A stretch of 64,000 nt of DNA from Mucilaginibacter sp. (GTDB taxonomy: Bacteria; Bacteroidota; Bacteroidia; Sphingobacteriales; Sphingobacteriaceae). The position numbers and the translations under genes were made by a program. The notes under the pieces were generated by a model. The model saw only the letters and a program-made list of their open reading frames with translations, made no database searches and was not told the DNA's origin. The DNA is taken from the NCBI RefSeq assembly GCF_025359345.1, contig NZ_JANYGQ010000036.1, positions 186,001-250,000 of the forward strand. Reading direction: 5' to 3'. This document shows positions 41,122 to 48,288 of this stretch, piece after piece (the first letter of the stretch is position 1; every line of letters starts with the position of its first letter).

Positions 41122-41257
41122 TGCTTTTAATGATAATTTTGCGACGTTAAAGATGAGTTCGCTTATAGAAAATGGTATTGGCCTGGCTGTTGGCATTTTA
41201 ATAATAAGTTATACCAGGAGTACCGTTGTTTTAATTTACCCTGCTGCCAGTCAGTAG
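41120..41257 (+). pseudogene. Duplicated 3' fragment of the 38247 membrane-protein gene
   Basis: From base 41122, immediately after the REP tail, the sequence matches 38506 onward (TGCTTTTAATGATAATTTTG and following) at roughly 90 percent over about 155 bp, through the stop and to GAGGGGGAGTTGAAAAG. The in-frame translation GAFNDNFATLKMSSLIENG, then IGLAVGILIISYTRSTVVLI, ends at TAG 41255-41257. The first two thirds of the gene are missing; there is no start codon. Substitutions are mostly silent or conservative, so the copy was probably coding until truncation. Confidence 0.8.
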
Positions 41258-41451
41258 TCGTCATGAGGGGGAGTTGAAAAGACCTGTAATGACGAATGGG
41301 TTGCTTCGAAGGTTTATTTCTTCTTAGAACTTAGAGGTTACCCCGCTCAATTGCCGCGGTGGCTGTTATGTTTTTCGCGTGTTGTTTGTTTTTTATAGGC
41401 GCTCAAGAGGGCTGCGCCGTTTGTCTTGATACAAAGTAACCAAAAATCAAG

Positions 41452-41635
41452 TCAGCAGAAAGGCTTCTTTGCGCACAGGGCCTTTCACGCACAAAGCGGA
41501 AAAAACTGCGGGCTGGAATGTTTTTGCCGGGCTACCCTATCGCTTTGCTAACTTGTAATGCAAAAACTTCCTATGCCCTGGCCGGCGCTTTGGGCCTGCA
41601 GTTTTTTCCGCTTTTGCCCGAAGCTTATCTGCTGA
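41452..41635. repeat. 184-bp imperfect inverted repeat
   Basis: Ends TCAGCAGA (41452) and TCTGCTGA (to 41635), with internal matched words GGCTTC / GAAGCT, GCGGAAAAAACTGC (about 41497-41510) / GCAGTTTTTTCCGC (about 41598-41611), and TTTTTGC / GCAAAAA near the centre. Just before it GTCTTGATACAAAGTAACCA then AAAATCAAG is a separate small hairpin (about 41423-41451). The gap 41258-41900 has no gene; its other contents are the next repeat. Confidence 0.6.
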
Positions 41636-41735
41636 CGGGAAATCCATAAAGTGTGCGTAAACTTGTGAAATTTTGGCAATTGATAAATACGTCGTTTTTC
41701 GCTTCACTCAGAATAACAAGAGCGGTGGGAATGTG

Positions 41736-41868
41736 CGATTCCCTCCCTTGGGAGGGCGGAGGGAGGGGTTTCTGCGCCAGGCTTTTACGCTGTTGCATGG
41801 CGGCGAACACACCCCTGCCACAACACTGTCCAACGCGCCCCCTCTCAAGAGGGGAATAAAAAAAATCT
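41736..41868. repeat. CCCTCTC/CCTCCC-type spacer repeat
   Basis: It begins GATTCCCTCCCTTGGGAGGG (a small palindrome) and ends CCCCCTCTCAAGAGGGGAAT (second palindrome), enclosing CACACCCCTGCC. This style of spacer repeat is widespread in Bacteroidota. Its reverse strand yields a spurious open frame with SPLERGR and LPPPSQGRE strings that is often annotated as a hypothetical protein. Confidence 0.65.
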
Positions 41869-41900
41869 TCCAAACACCAATGATCAGGTAACCCCATAAT

Positions 41901-42554
41901 ATGAAAAAAGCAATACTTTTTGGTGCGAGCGGATTTATCGGGTCCTGCCTGTTGGCTGATCTGCTGGAGAATAAGGATTACGAACTTGTAAGCGTTGTAG
42001 TCAGGAAGACATTGGGGTTCAGTCACCCGAAATTGAGGGAGCTGATTGGTGATTACAGCAGTTTGCATTTGTTGGAGGGGAAGATAGATGCGGATGAAGT
42101 TTTTATTACGCTCGGAACTACCCGGGCAAAGACGCCCGATAAAGCTCAATATTACCAGGTGGATCATGACTACCCGGTGGGGGCGGCTAAAATGGCGCGG
42201 GAGGCGGGTGTAAAATCGGTGTTGGTGGTTACGGCGGTTGGCGCTAACGCAAATTCCGGTATTTTTTATACCAGGACCAAAGGGGAGATAGAGCGGGACA
42301 TTATTGCACTGAATTTTGAGTACACCTGCATTTTTCGTCCGTCGATGATTATGGGTGAGCGGAAGGAAAACCGGAGATTTGAAAAAACATTGATCAAAGT
42401 TTGGGTTTTTATTAACCCGCTTTTAACAGGGAAATCGCTAAGCAAATACCGTGGCATAACCGGCCAGCACGTTGCCACAGCAATGATGAATGCTGCGAAA
42501 AATCAGAAGGAAAAAGTGAAAATATTTCACTGGCAGAAAATGATGGAGATGTGA
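41901..42554 (+). CDS. NAD(P)-binding atypical short-chain dehydrogenase
   Basis: 217 residues. The Rossmann motif GASGFIG is at residues 8-14 (MKKAILFGASGFIGSCLLAD). Later ITLGTTRAKTPDKAQYYQVD, then GVKSVLVVTAVGANANSGIFYTRTKGEIE and YTCIFRPSMIMGERKENR are typical of the YraR/HTATIP2-like atypical SDR group, in which the YxxxK is modified (YTRTK here). Such proteins bind NAD(P)H; the substrate is unknown. The end is short compared with full SDRs, as is usual for the group. No operon partner is evident. Confidence 0.88.
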   Translation: MKKAILFGASGFIGSCLLADLLENKDYELVSVVVRKTLGFSHPKLRELIGDYSSLHLLEGKIDADEVFITLGTTRAKTPDKAQYYQVDHDYPVGAAKMAREAGVKSVLVVTAVGANANSGIFYTRTKGEIERDIIALNFEYTCIFRPSMIMGERKENRRFEKTLIKVWVFINPLLTGKSLSKYRGITGQHVATAMMNAAKNQKEKVKIFHWQKMMEM

Positions 42555-42660
42555 TTATGGGCTTGTTTTGGGGAATAGTGCCGGAGTTTCGGGAGATTTT
42601 AATGTAGTTCAAGGTATATCAATAGGGCAAAAATAAATTAACTAACTAACAAAGGTCAGG

Positions 42661-42843
42661 ATGAGTACTTTATTTGTATTGATTGGAATCGCTTTAACGG
42701 CATTCGGAATATGGCTTACGATAAGGCAAGTAAAGATCTTTGCCCAAGGGAAACAGGATAGGCTTGGGTTTAGTATTCAATTGTTGGGTGGAGGTATCAT
42801 GTCACTTATATTAGGGATAGTGATGATTATACAAAATCTATAG
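42661..42843 (+). CDS. Two-helix small membrane protein
   Basis: 60 residues with two hydrophobic helices (about 3-21 and 38-57) joined by a basic loop (RQVKIFAQGKQDRLGFS), so positive-inside orientation puts both ends outside the cytoplasm. AAAGGTCAGG precedes the ATG and serves as a ribosome binding site. No family recognised. I accept it because of the coherent helical hairpin and the RBS. Confidence 0.6.
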   Translation: MSTLFVLIGIALTAFGIWLTIRQVKIFAQGKQDRLGFSIQLLGGGIMSLILGIVMIIQNL

Positions 42844-42881
42844 CCTCAAAATAGGTAGGTGCTAACCTGTTACTCATATAT

Positions 42882-42898
42882 AATCTACGGATAACGGG
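42882..42898 (+). repeat. REP fragment E
   Basis: AATCTACGGATAACGGG matches the right half of hairpin 2 plus tail of the REP units (AATCTACGGACAGCGGG) at 15 of 17 positions. No hairpin partner remains. Possibly a decayed or partial REP end. Confidence 0.4.
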
Positions 42899-42970
42899 CT
42901 ATCTGGATGTTGTTAGGAACAATGGCTACCTATCGGCGGGCCACAAGCGGGGACGCGATAAGTTACTGTT

Positions 42971-44446
42971 TTAAGAAAATGCATTTGTTGATTTCCTCAA
43001 ATCCGCAGCTTCCTTTCCGGAATTCCTTTCTAATAATGTCACTAAATCGCCCAATTTATGAAGGGCATGCTCAATTTTATGGCTCCATAAAAGACCGCAG
43101 TTGATCCTGATATAATGATGGAAGTTTTTCGACGTCGAAAATACATGGCCCGGACAAAATGCAATCCGTTGTTGTATAGCCAACTGCTGAAGCTCAAGGG
43201 CATCGATTCCGCCTGGAAGCTCGATCCATAAACTATATCCGCCCGTAGGAACAGAAATCCTTGTTGCTGCGGGAAAGAACTCGCTGATGGAATTGCGGTA
43301 TTTTAGAATTTGAGTTTGCGCCGCAATACGTAATTTCCTTAAATGCTGGTTATAATTTCCACTTTCCAGGTAACGTGCGATCGAATCCTGCAGAATGGCG
43401 TTTGTGGAAATATTGGCTGCAAATTTTAATTGTTCAATTTCTGTATGGTATCTTCCAGCAGAAACATATCCTATACGATAACCGGGGGCCAGCGATTTTG
43501 AAAAGGAAGAACAATAAAGTACATTCTTATGTTCATCGTACGCCTTGGCAGGCATCGGCCTGACAGCACCGAAGAAGATCTCGCCAAGGGCATCATCTTC
43601 GATCAGCGGAATGTTCCGCTCGCCAAGCATCCTGACCAACCTGATTTTACCATCTTCAGGCATCGAACATCCTAACGGGTTATTACAAGCCGGTGAAAAA
43701 ACACATGCCGCTATTGTGTAGGTGTCTAACGCCTTCTCCAGGTCGTCAAGATTCAGGCCGTTAACCGGGTCGACCCCGATACCAACGGCTTTCAGGTTCT
43801 TGGTCTCCAGGCATTGCAAAATGCCTGCGTAGGTGGGGCATTCCACGGCGATTATATCTCCTGGTTTAGCAACCAAATCGAGGCAAAGATTGATCGCTTC
43901 CATGCAGCCATTAGTGACCAGTATCTCGTTCTGTGACAAGCTATGTTGCCATTCAAACGTATGTAGCGAAATCTGTTTCAAGAGCCGGGGGTGTCCTTCC
44001 AGAAACGGATATTGAAAGTTGCTGCCTGCATGTTCGCGGACCGAAGACTGCATTGCTTTATTTATCTGGGTTACAGGCAGGAAGTCACTTGCCGGAGCGA
44101 GAGAAGAAAAATTAAGCAACCCGTATTTTCGGGGATTTTTAACCATCTCTGTTGCCATGGTATTAATCTCCACGGACGAGGGGATAGGTATAAATGTCTG
44201 TTCTTTGATTGCCGGCAAGCGGTTACCTGCTTTGGAATTGACATAATACCCGGAGCCCGGCTTCGAAAAAACAAGCCCCCTGGCTTCCAAAATGGAATAA
44301 GCTTGTACCGCAGTGCTCAAGCTCACTTTGAGCTCTCTGCAAACGGTGCGAACAGAAGGTATTTTATCCCCGGGCTTCAGTTGAAGTTGTAAAATCAGAT
44401 CTTCAATCTTGCCGACGATCTGTTCGTATCTGAATTTCTTATCCAT
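42971..44446 (-). CDS. MocR/PdxR-type regulator (GntR winged helix plus aminotransferase fold)
   Basis: 491 residues. The N-terminal GntR domain (about 5-75: YEQIVGKIEDLILQLQLKPG, IPSVRTVCRELKVSLSTAVQ, GSGYYV) is followed by a type-I PLP aminotransferase fold (about 110-470). The Schiff-base lysine is in the YCSSFSKSLAPGYRIGY motif; EVLVTNG, PTYAG, and the ACVFSPACNNPLG loop also fit. MocR proteins bind PLP and an amine as effector and control amino-acid or vitamin-B6 genes. It diverges from an Old Yellow Enzyme gene with a palindrome in between, so it may regulate that gene. Confidence 0.93.
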   Translation of the reverse strand: MDKKFRYEQIVGKIEDLILQLQLKPGDKIPSVRTVCRELKVSLSTAVQAYSILEARGLVFSKPGSGYYVNSKAGNRLPAIKEQTFIPIPSSVEINTMATEMVKNPRKYGLLNFSSLAPASDFLPVTQINKAMQSSVREHAGSNFQYPFLEGHPRLLKQISLHTFEWQHSLSQNEILVTNGCMEAINLCLDLVAKPGDIIAVECPTYAGILQCLETKNLKAVGIGVDPVNGLNLDDLEKALDTYTIAACVFSPACNNPLGCSMPEDGKIRLVRMLGERNIPLIEDDALGEIFFGAVRPMPAKAYDEHKNVLYCSSFSKSLAPGYRIGYVSAGRYHTEIEQLKFAANISTNAILQDSIARYLESGNYNQHLRKLRIAAQTQILKYRNSISEFFPAATRISVPTGGYSLWIELPGGIDALELQQLAIQQRIAFCPGHVFSTSKNFHHYIRINCGLLWSHKIEHALHKLGDLVTLLERNSGKEAADLRKSTNAFS

Positions 44447-44463
44447 ATTAACCTAATCTGTCT

Positions 44464-44471
44464 CAAATATA
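44464..44471 (-). promoter_or_regulatory. -7 box for the MocR gene
   Basis: TATATTTG on the minus strand, ending 17 nt before the ATG at 44446. It matches TAnnTTTG; no clear TTG lies at the usual distance upstream, where an activator could substitute. Confidence 0.42.
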
Positions 44472-44500
44472 AGCTCATTCCTGAAAGTATCGGTATTGGC

Positions 44501-44525
44501 AAAAACCATAAACTGTTATGGTTTT
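44501..44525. promoter_or_regulatory. Perfect palindrome, candidate MocR operator
   Basis: AAAAACCATAA-CTG-TTATGGTTTTT: 11-bp perfect arms around a 3-base centre, placed midway between the divergent MocR and Old Yellow Enzyme genes. A T-run makes a terminator-like reading possible, but neither gene ends here, so an operator is the better explanation. Confidence 0.55.
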
Positions 44526-44632
44526 TTAGTTGAAGACCGTATCGGGTTTCTTATTGACTTTACGCTGAACTTTGCCGAAGAAAATATGGGCGACGGGTCT
44601 TTACCCAATTAGAATTATTTAAGTAAACAAAA

Positions 44633-45778
44633 ATGGAAACAAAGATATCACCGGGAGCGGGCTTCCGTAACGCCAAACTTTTTACTCCGGTAAAATTAGG
44701 CCGGTTGGCGTTGAAACATCGTATAATTATGGCACCGCTTACCCGGCTAAGAACTGATATGCCAGGAAATATCCCCAATGATATGATGGCAGCGTATTAT
44801 AGTCAAAGAGCGACTAACGGCGGCTTAATCATTTCTGAAGCGACTGTAGTTTCATCAAATGGACATGGTTATTTTGGGGCGCCGGGAATACACACCGATG
44901 AACAAACTGAAGGTTGGAAAAAGATCACCAGTGCTGTCCACAAAAAGGGAGGAAAGATATTTTCACAGCTTTGGCATGTGGGGCGTCAATCACATGTGGA
45001 TTTGCAACCCGATAGCGGTCTGCCGGTAGGACCATCGGAAGTGTATCACGAAAATTTTGCTTTGACTCCCGAAGGCTGGGTTCCGGTGTCGCAAAACCGG
45101 GCATTGACTATACCGGAGATCCATGCTATTATTGAGGATTTTCGCAAAGGAGCAGAACGCGCAATGAATGCAGGATTTGATGGTGTGGAAATACATGCCG
45201 CAAACAGCTATTTACTGGACCAGTTTTTACAGGACATTTCCAACAAACGTACAGATCAATACGGTGGCAGCATCGAAAACCGTGCTCGTTTTTTGCTGGA
45301 AGTAACTGAGGCTGTAGCATCTGTTTGGGGAGGCAACCGTGTAGGGGTACGTGTAACTCCGAGTGGAACATGGGGAGGTATGGGCGACTCGAACCCAGTT
45401 GCATTATTTGGCCATGTAGCCGAACAGCTGAACCAATTTGGCCTGGCTTATCTGCATGTGGTTGATCCCCGGATTTTAAATAACATAGAAAAAGAAGAAG
45501 GATATATGGCGCCTGTTGCTGCCGGGCAAATAGGTCGGATATTTAAAGGCCCTATTTTGGCTGCCGGCGGATTTACCCGTGAAGACGCTGAAAATACGCT
45601 TCAAAAGGGAGATGCTGATGCAGTCGTATTCGGACGTTTCTTCATTGCCAACCCTGACCTCGTAGAAAGGTTTAAATATGGTTATGAGCTGAATGCCTAT
45701 GATCGTGAAACATTCTACGGCGGTGATGAAAGAGGATATACCGACTATCCATTTTATCAGCCGGAAGTTTACGTCTAA
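44633..45778 (+). CDS. Old Yellow Enzyme-family alkene reductase
   Basis: 381 residues. FMN-dependent ene-reductase using NAD(P)H on activated C=C bonds or nitro compounds in the cytoplasm. Markers in order: LFTPVKLGRLALKHRIIMAPLTRLR (about 16-40), GGLIISEATVVS, IFSQLWHVGRQSH, DGVEIHAANSYLLDQFLQ with the His-x-x-Asn substrate site (about residues 181-198), KRTDQYGGSIENRARFLLE, and AVVFGRFFIANPDLVERF near the end. It resembles NemA-type reductases. Divergent from the MocR regulator, and 46 bp upstream of a DoxX-like gene on the same strand, so probably a two-gene unit responding to an electrophile or amine signal. Confidence 0.94.
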   Translation: METKISPGAGFRNAKLFTPVKLGRLALKHRIIMAPLTRLRTDMPGNIPNDMMAAYYSQRATNGGLIISEATVVSSNGHGYFGAPGIHTDEQTEGWKKITSAVHKKGGKIFSQLWHVGRQSHVDLQPDSGLPVGPSEVYHENFALTPEGWVPVSQNRALTIPEIHAIIEDFRKGAERAMNAGFDGVEIHAANSYLLDQFLQDISNKRTDQYGGSIENRARFLLEVTEAVASVWGGNRVGVRVTPSGTWGGMGDSNPVALFGHVAEQLNQFGLAYLHVVDPRILNNIEKEEGYMAPVAAGQIGRIFKGPILAAGGFTREDAENTLQKGDADAVVFGRFFIANPDLVERFKYGYELNAYDRETFYGGDERGYTDYPFYQPEVYV

Positions 45779-45824
45779 ATGTTTAATAGCAAATCAAAAT
45801 TTAATTTTAATAAATAGGTATACT

Positions 45825-46250
45825 ATGAAATCTGTAAATATTATCTCGATTTTCACCGGCATTTCAATGTTTATGTTTGGTTTCCTTAAATTGTTTTACC
45901 CGATCAGCGAATGGTTCCATATCCAGATTTCAAAAAGCGGCTTGTCAGGCTATTTATATTGGCCGGGCATACTAAGTGAAATTTTAGTAGGGTTGCTGTT
46001 GCTCTCGGCTGTTTTCTTTAGAAAAAGAATACCGCTGCATTTGCTAAAAATAGTTTTGCTGTTCGGATCGATGTGGGTTATTGGGAATATGGCCGTTGCC
46101 GTGTATGTGCATTTGCAACCCGCTGTTCCTGCCTATGTACTGCCGTTAAAAATTAAACCGCCATACATGCCTTTATTTTTTATCGTGCTCGCTGCAATAA
46201 ATATGCTTTTGATCAGCAAGGTACCGGCGAAAGCCGAAATTGATTTTTAA
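45825..46250 (+). CDS. DoxX-like four-helix membrane protein
   Basis: I take the ATG at 45825 (MKSVNIISIFTGISMFMFGF), giving 141 residues; a frame reaching 45693 overlaps the reductase gene out of phase and is unlikely. Four hydrophobic segments (about 4-22, 42-60, 72-92, 109-129). The order GFLKLFYP then WPGILSEILVGLLLL resembles DoxX/DUF4267-like quinol-oxidase-related membrane proteins found beside redox enzymes. Role unknown; the neighbour is a flavin reductase. Confidence 0.75.
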   Translation: MKSVNIISIFTGISMFMFGFLKLFYPISEWFHIQISKSGLSGYLYWPGILSEILVGLLLLSAVFFRKRIPLHLLKIVLLFGSMWVIGNMAVAVYVHLQPAVPAYVLPLKIKPPYMPLFFIVLAAINMLLISKVPAKAEIDF

Positions 46251-46475
46251 AAAAGAAGGCGCTAATAATTCGTTATTTTTTGAAGGGTCGGCCACGTATT
46301 TGCATGTTGATTTGATGAAATATCTGATAATCAGTATGTTTCATATTGTTCCACCGTTCCGCAGAAAAATAGAACGCTTTAAGCATTCAGATTGTGCGGG
46401 TTTTATTTATAAAATCGGTATTCAAACAAAATGCCTTAACTGGCGAAGTAAGTTGTTGAATAACAGCCGTGGTGG

Positions 46476-47006
46476 TCAACTATTTTTATAATAGGTTTCC
46501 AATTCCCTTAAACGCTCCAGCTGGCCTGGTCGCGGGTTAATAAAGGGACGCGCTTTTTTAATTAGCATGAGTGCGTCATCCAGGGTTAGGCCCGTTTTCA
46601 ACAGGTAAGCCGTTGCCATGGTTGGTCCGCGGCCGAGCCCCTGCCGGCAGTGAATGTATACCTTCCCGCCGTTTTTGATCTCCGCATCGGCGAAATCAGC
46701 GCCCCGTTGCAATACCGCCAATGGTGGCGGTGTATTATCGGTGGTGGGCAAATGCAGGTATTTAATGCCTTTATACTGCGCTTCGTTATACACTGAATGG
46801 ATCCGCATATTTATAATGGCTGTTATACCCAGCGCCACCAGTTTACGCAAACCCACTAAGTTGTACTGGCTGCCCAGGTAAAGGCTGGCCGTAATTTCGC
46901 AACGTTTAAGGCGGGGCATCCCGAAGATTACCCGGTAAATATTATCGGCATTATATCGCAGGAATAAACCGGTGATGGTGAACAGGCTTTTTATTTTGGC
47001 AAGCAT
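46476..47006 (-). CDS. Dual-specificity/tyrosine phosphatase family protein
   Basis: 176 residues. The HCX5R signature is HCRQGLGRGPT with Cys120 and Arg126; the general-acid candidate is Asp90 (LPTTDNTPP). N-terminal residues about 1-40 are basic and hydrophobic and may lie on the membrane. The fold is of the cytoplasmic PTP/DSP superfamily. Its start is 3 bp from the stop of the lipid-kinase gene upstream, so the two form an operon: a kinase that makes a phospholipid and a phosphatase that may remove the phosphate, or act on proteins. Confidence 0.9.
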   Translation of the reverse strand: MLAKIKSLFTITGLFLRYNADNIYRVIFGMPRLKRCEITASLYLGSQYNLVGLRKLVALGITAIINMRIHSVYNEAQYKGIKYLHLPTTDNTPPPLAVLQRGADFADAEIKNGGKVYIHCRQGLGRGPTMATAYLLKTGLTLDDALMLIKKARPFINPRPGQLERLRELETYYKNS

Positions 47007-47009
47007 AGC

Positions 47010-47894
47010 TTATTTCTTTTGTGCAGGTACGAGTATCCGTATAGATTTAGGCACGATTTCTATCTTTAGTTTTTTGGCGGAGCGCGCCGCATCGTCGCAG
47101 ATATAGGTTTGTTTTTTGGGCAGGCTGATGGTAACGTTTTTACAGGTCCAATGCTCCAACACGTCTGACTCCTGCTGAAACAGCGTACTGCCGGCCACTT
47201 TTAGCAAGGAACTGAGATCGGTATCATGCATCAGGATTACGTCAAGCAGCCCGTCGGTTACACTAATGCCCGGCAGCAGGTCGAAATCGCCGATCCCGAT
47301 ATTCCCGGAATTGGTCACTGTTAGCGCCACACCGCTTGCGGCTATTTTTTGCCCATCGATCTTCAGCCGGTAATCAACCGGCTTTGCAGCGGCTACCGTC
47401 TGCACTGCTGTTACCCCGTAGGCCAGCTGGCCAATTTTGTCTTTTAAACTCCTGTCCGCTTCGGTCACCATGGCTGCCATTATACCCAGGTTCACCCTCA
47501 GCAGGAAGGGTTCGCCATTAACCAGGCCCATATCGATGGTCCTGATGCGGTGCCCTTTTAGCAGCAGGGCCAGCGCTTCCACCGTGTCGGTGAGTATGCC
47601 CAGCTCTTTTGCCATTACGTTAGCTGTGCCGCCGGGGATGATGGCCATAGGTAGCGATTTTCCATGCAATGCTGCCGCTACCGCGGTGACACAACCGTCG
47701 CCACCGTAAACGGCTACCAGGTCGGTATTGCCGATCAGCGACCGCGCTATTTCGCCCGCCCCTTTGTCTTTTTTAGTAACCGAAATGTCCCAGTTAACCC
47801 GGCTGCCGATAAACAAACGGTTGATATAAGACAAAACGGGTTCTTCCTTGCCTGAAGCTGGATTGATGATAAAATGTATATGTTTAAATTTCAC
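47010..47894 (-). CDS. Diacylglycerol kinase-family lipid kinase
   Basis: 294 residues. Hallmarks: FIINPASGKEEP at the N-terminus, the nucleotide-binding GGDGCVTAVAAAL near residue 64, MAIIPGGTANVMAKELGI near 82-99, and IDMGLVNGEPFLLRVNLGIM. It phosphorylates diacylglycerol, a sphingoid base or a related lipid at the inner membrane. YegS-like rather than integral-membrane DgkA. First gene of a two-gene unit with the phosphatase at 46476. The downstream lipid-binding beta domain is complete. Confidence 0.93.
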   Translation of the reverse strand: MKFKHIHFIINPASGKEEPVLSYINRLFIGSRVNWDISVTKKDKGAGEIARSLIGNTDLVAVYGGDGCVTAVAAALHGKSLPMAIIPGGTANVMAKELGILTDTVEALALLLKGHRIRTIDMGLVNGEPFLLRVNLGIMAAMVTEADRSLKDKIGQLAYGVTAVQTVAAAKPVDYRLKIDGQKIAASGVALTVTNSGNIGIGDFDLLPGISVTDGLLDVILMHDTDLSSLLKVAGSTLFQQESDVLEHWTCKNVTISLPKKQTYICDDAARSAKKLKIEIVPKSIRILVPAQKK

Positions 47895-48122
47895 GCGTGC
47901 GGTTTTGATAGCAACACCAATTGCACGGATAAGTTTAGCTGCAAAAGAACTTCATGGTATGATAATGATAATTTAACAGCAGGTGGGTGGGATAATAAGG
48001 TGCCGGCAATTGCCAGGTCAGCTTTGCAAGCTAACATAAGCGGTTTGATGGTTTTTCGCGGTTGATATCAATAGATTTATGTTGCATAAGCTATCGACAT
48101 GTTTTGTCAATCAAAAAAGCGG

Positions 48123-48169
48123 ACGTGAAAAGTACTGACACCAATTTGTCAGTACTTTTCACGTTTTTT
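48123..48169. terminator. Strong hairpin with 18-bp perfect arms
   Basis: ACGTGAAAAGTACTGACA (48123-48140) pairs perfectly with 48147-48164 around CCAATT, followed by TTTTT. On the minus strand it lies beyond the TonB-receptor stop. The arms are long for a simple terminator, so another role (for example a small RNA or repeat) is possible. No gene lies in 47895-48288; it holds only this and the next hairpin. Confidence 0.65.
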
Positions 48170-48186
48170 AGCCTGGCAGATAATGT

Positions 48187-48220
48187 AAAACCGCGTTACT
48201 GATACAGAAACGCGGTTTTT
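48187..48220 (-). terminator. Terminator of the TonB-receptor gene
   Basis: AAAACCGCGTT (48187-48197) pairs with AACGCGGTTTT (48209-48219); read on the minus strand the stem is followed by T-rich sequence. It is the first hairpin after the receptor's stop at 48289. Confidence 0.7.
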
Positions 48221-48288
48221 ATATTGCCTGGTTGACTTTCCACTGTTCCACCCTGTTCCTTATGTTTCACTGTGAACAGGAACACTGT

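Noticed and set aside
41625..42167. 180-codon reverse frame with SPLERGR and LPPPSQGRE strings
   Set aside because: It translates the 41736-41868 repeat and overlaps the SDR gene antisense; a frequent annotation artefact.
42907..43104. 65-codon plus frame
   Set aside because: It overlaps the 3' end of the MocR gene antisense and lacks any signal of coding.
46240..46491. 83-codon plus frame after the DoxX-like gene
   Set aside because: No signal, RBS or family; composition like AT-rich spacer, and it runs into the antisense phosphatase gene.
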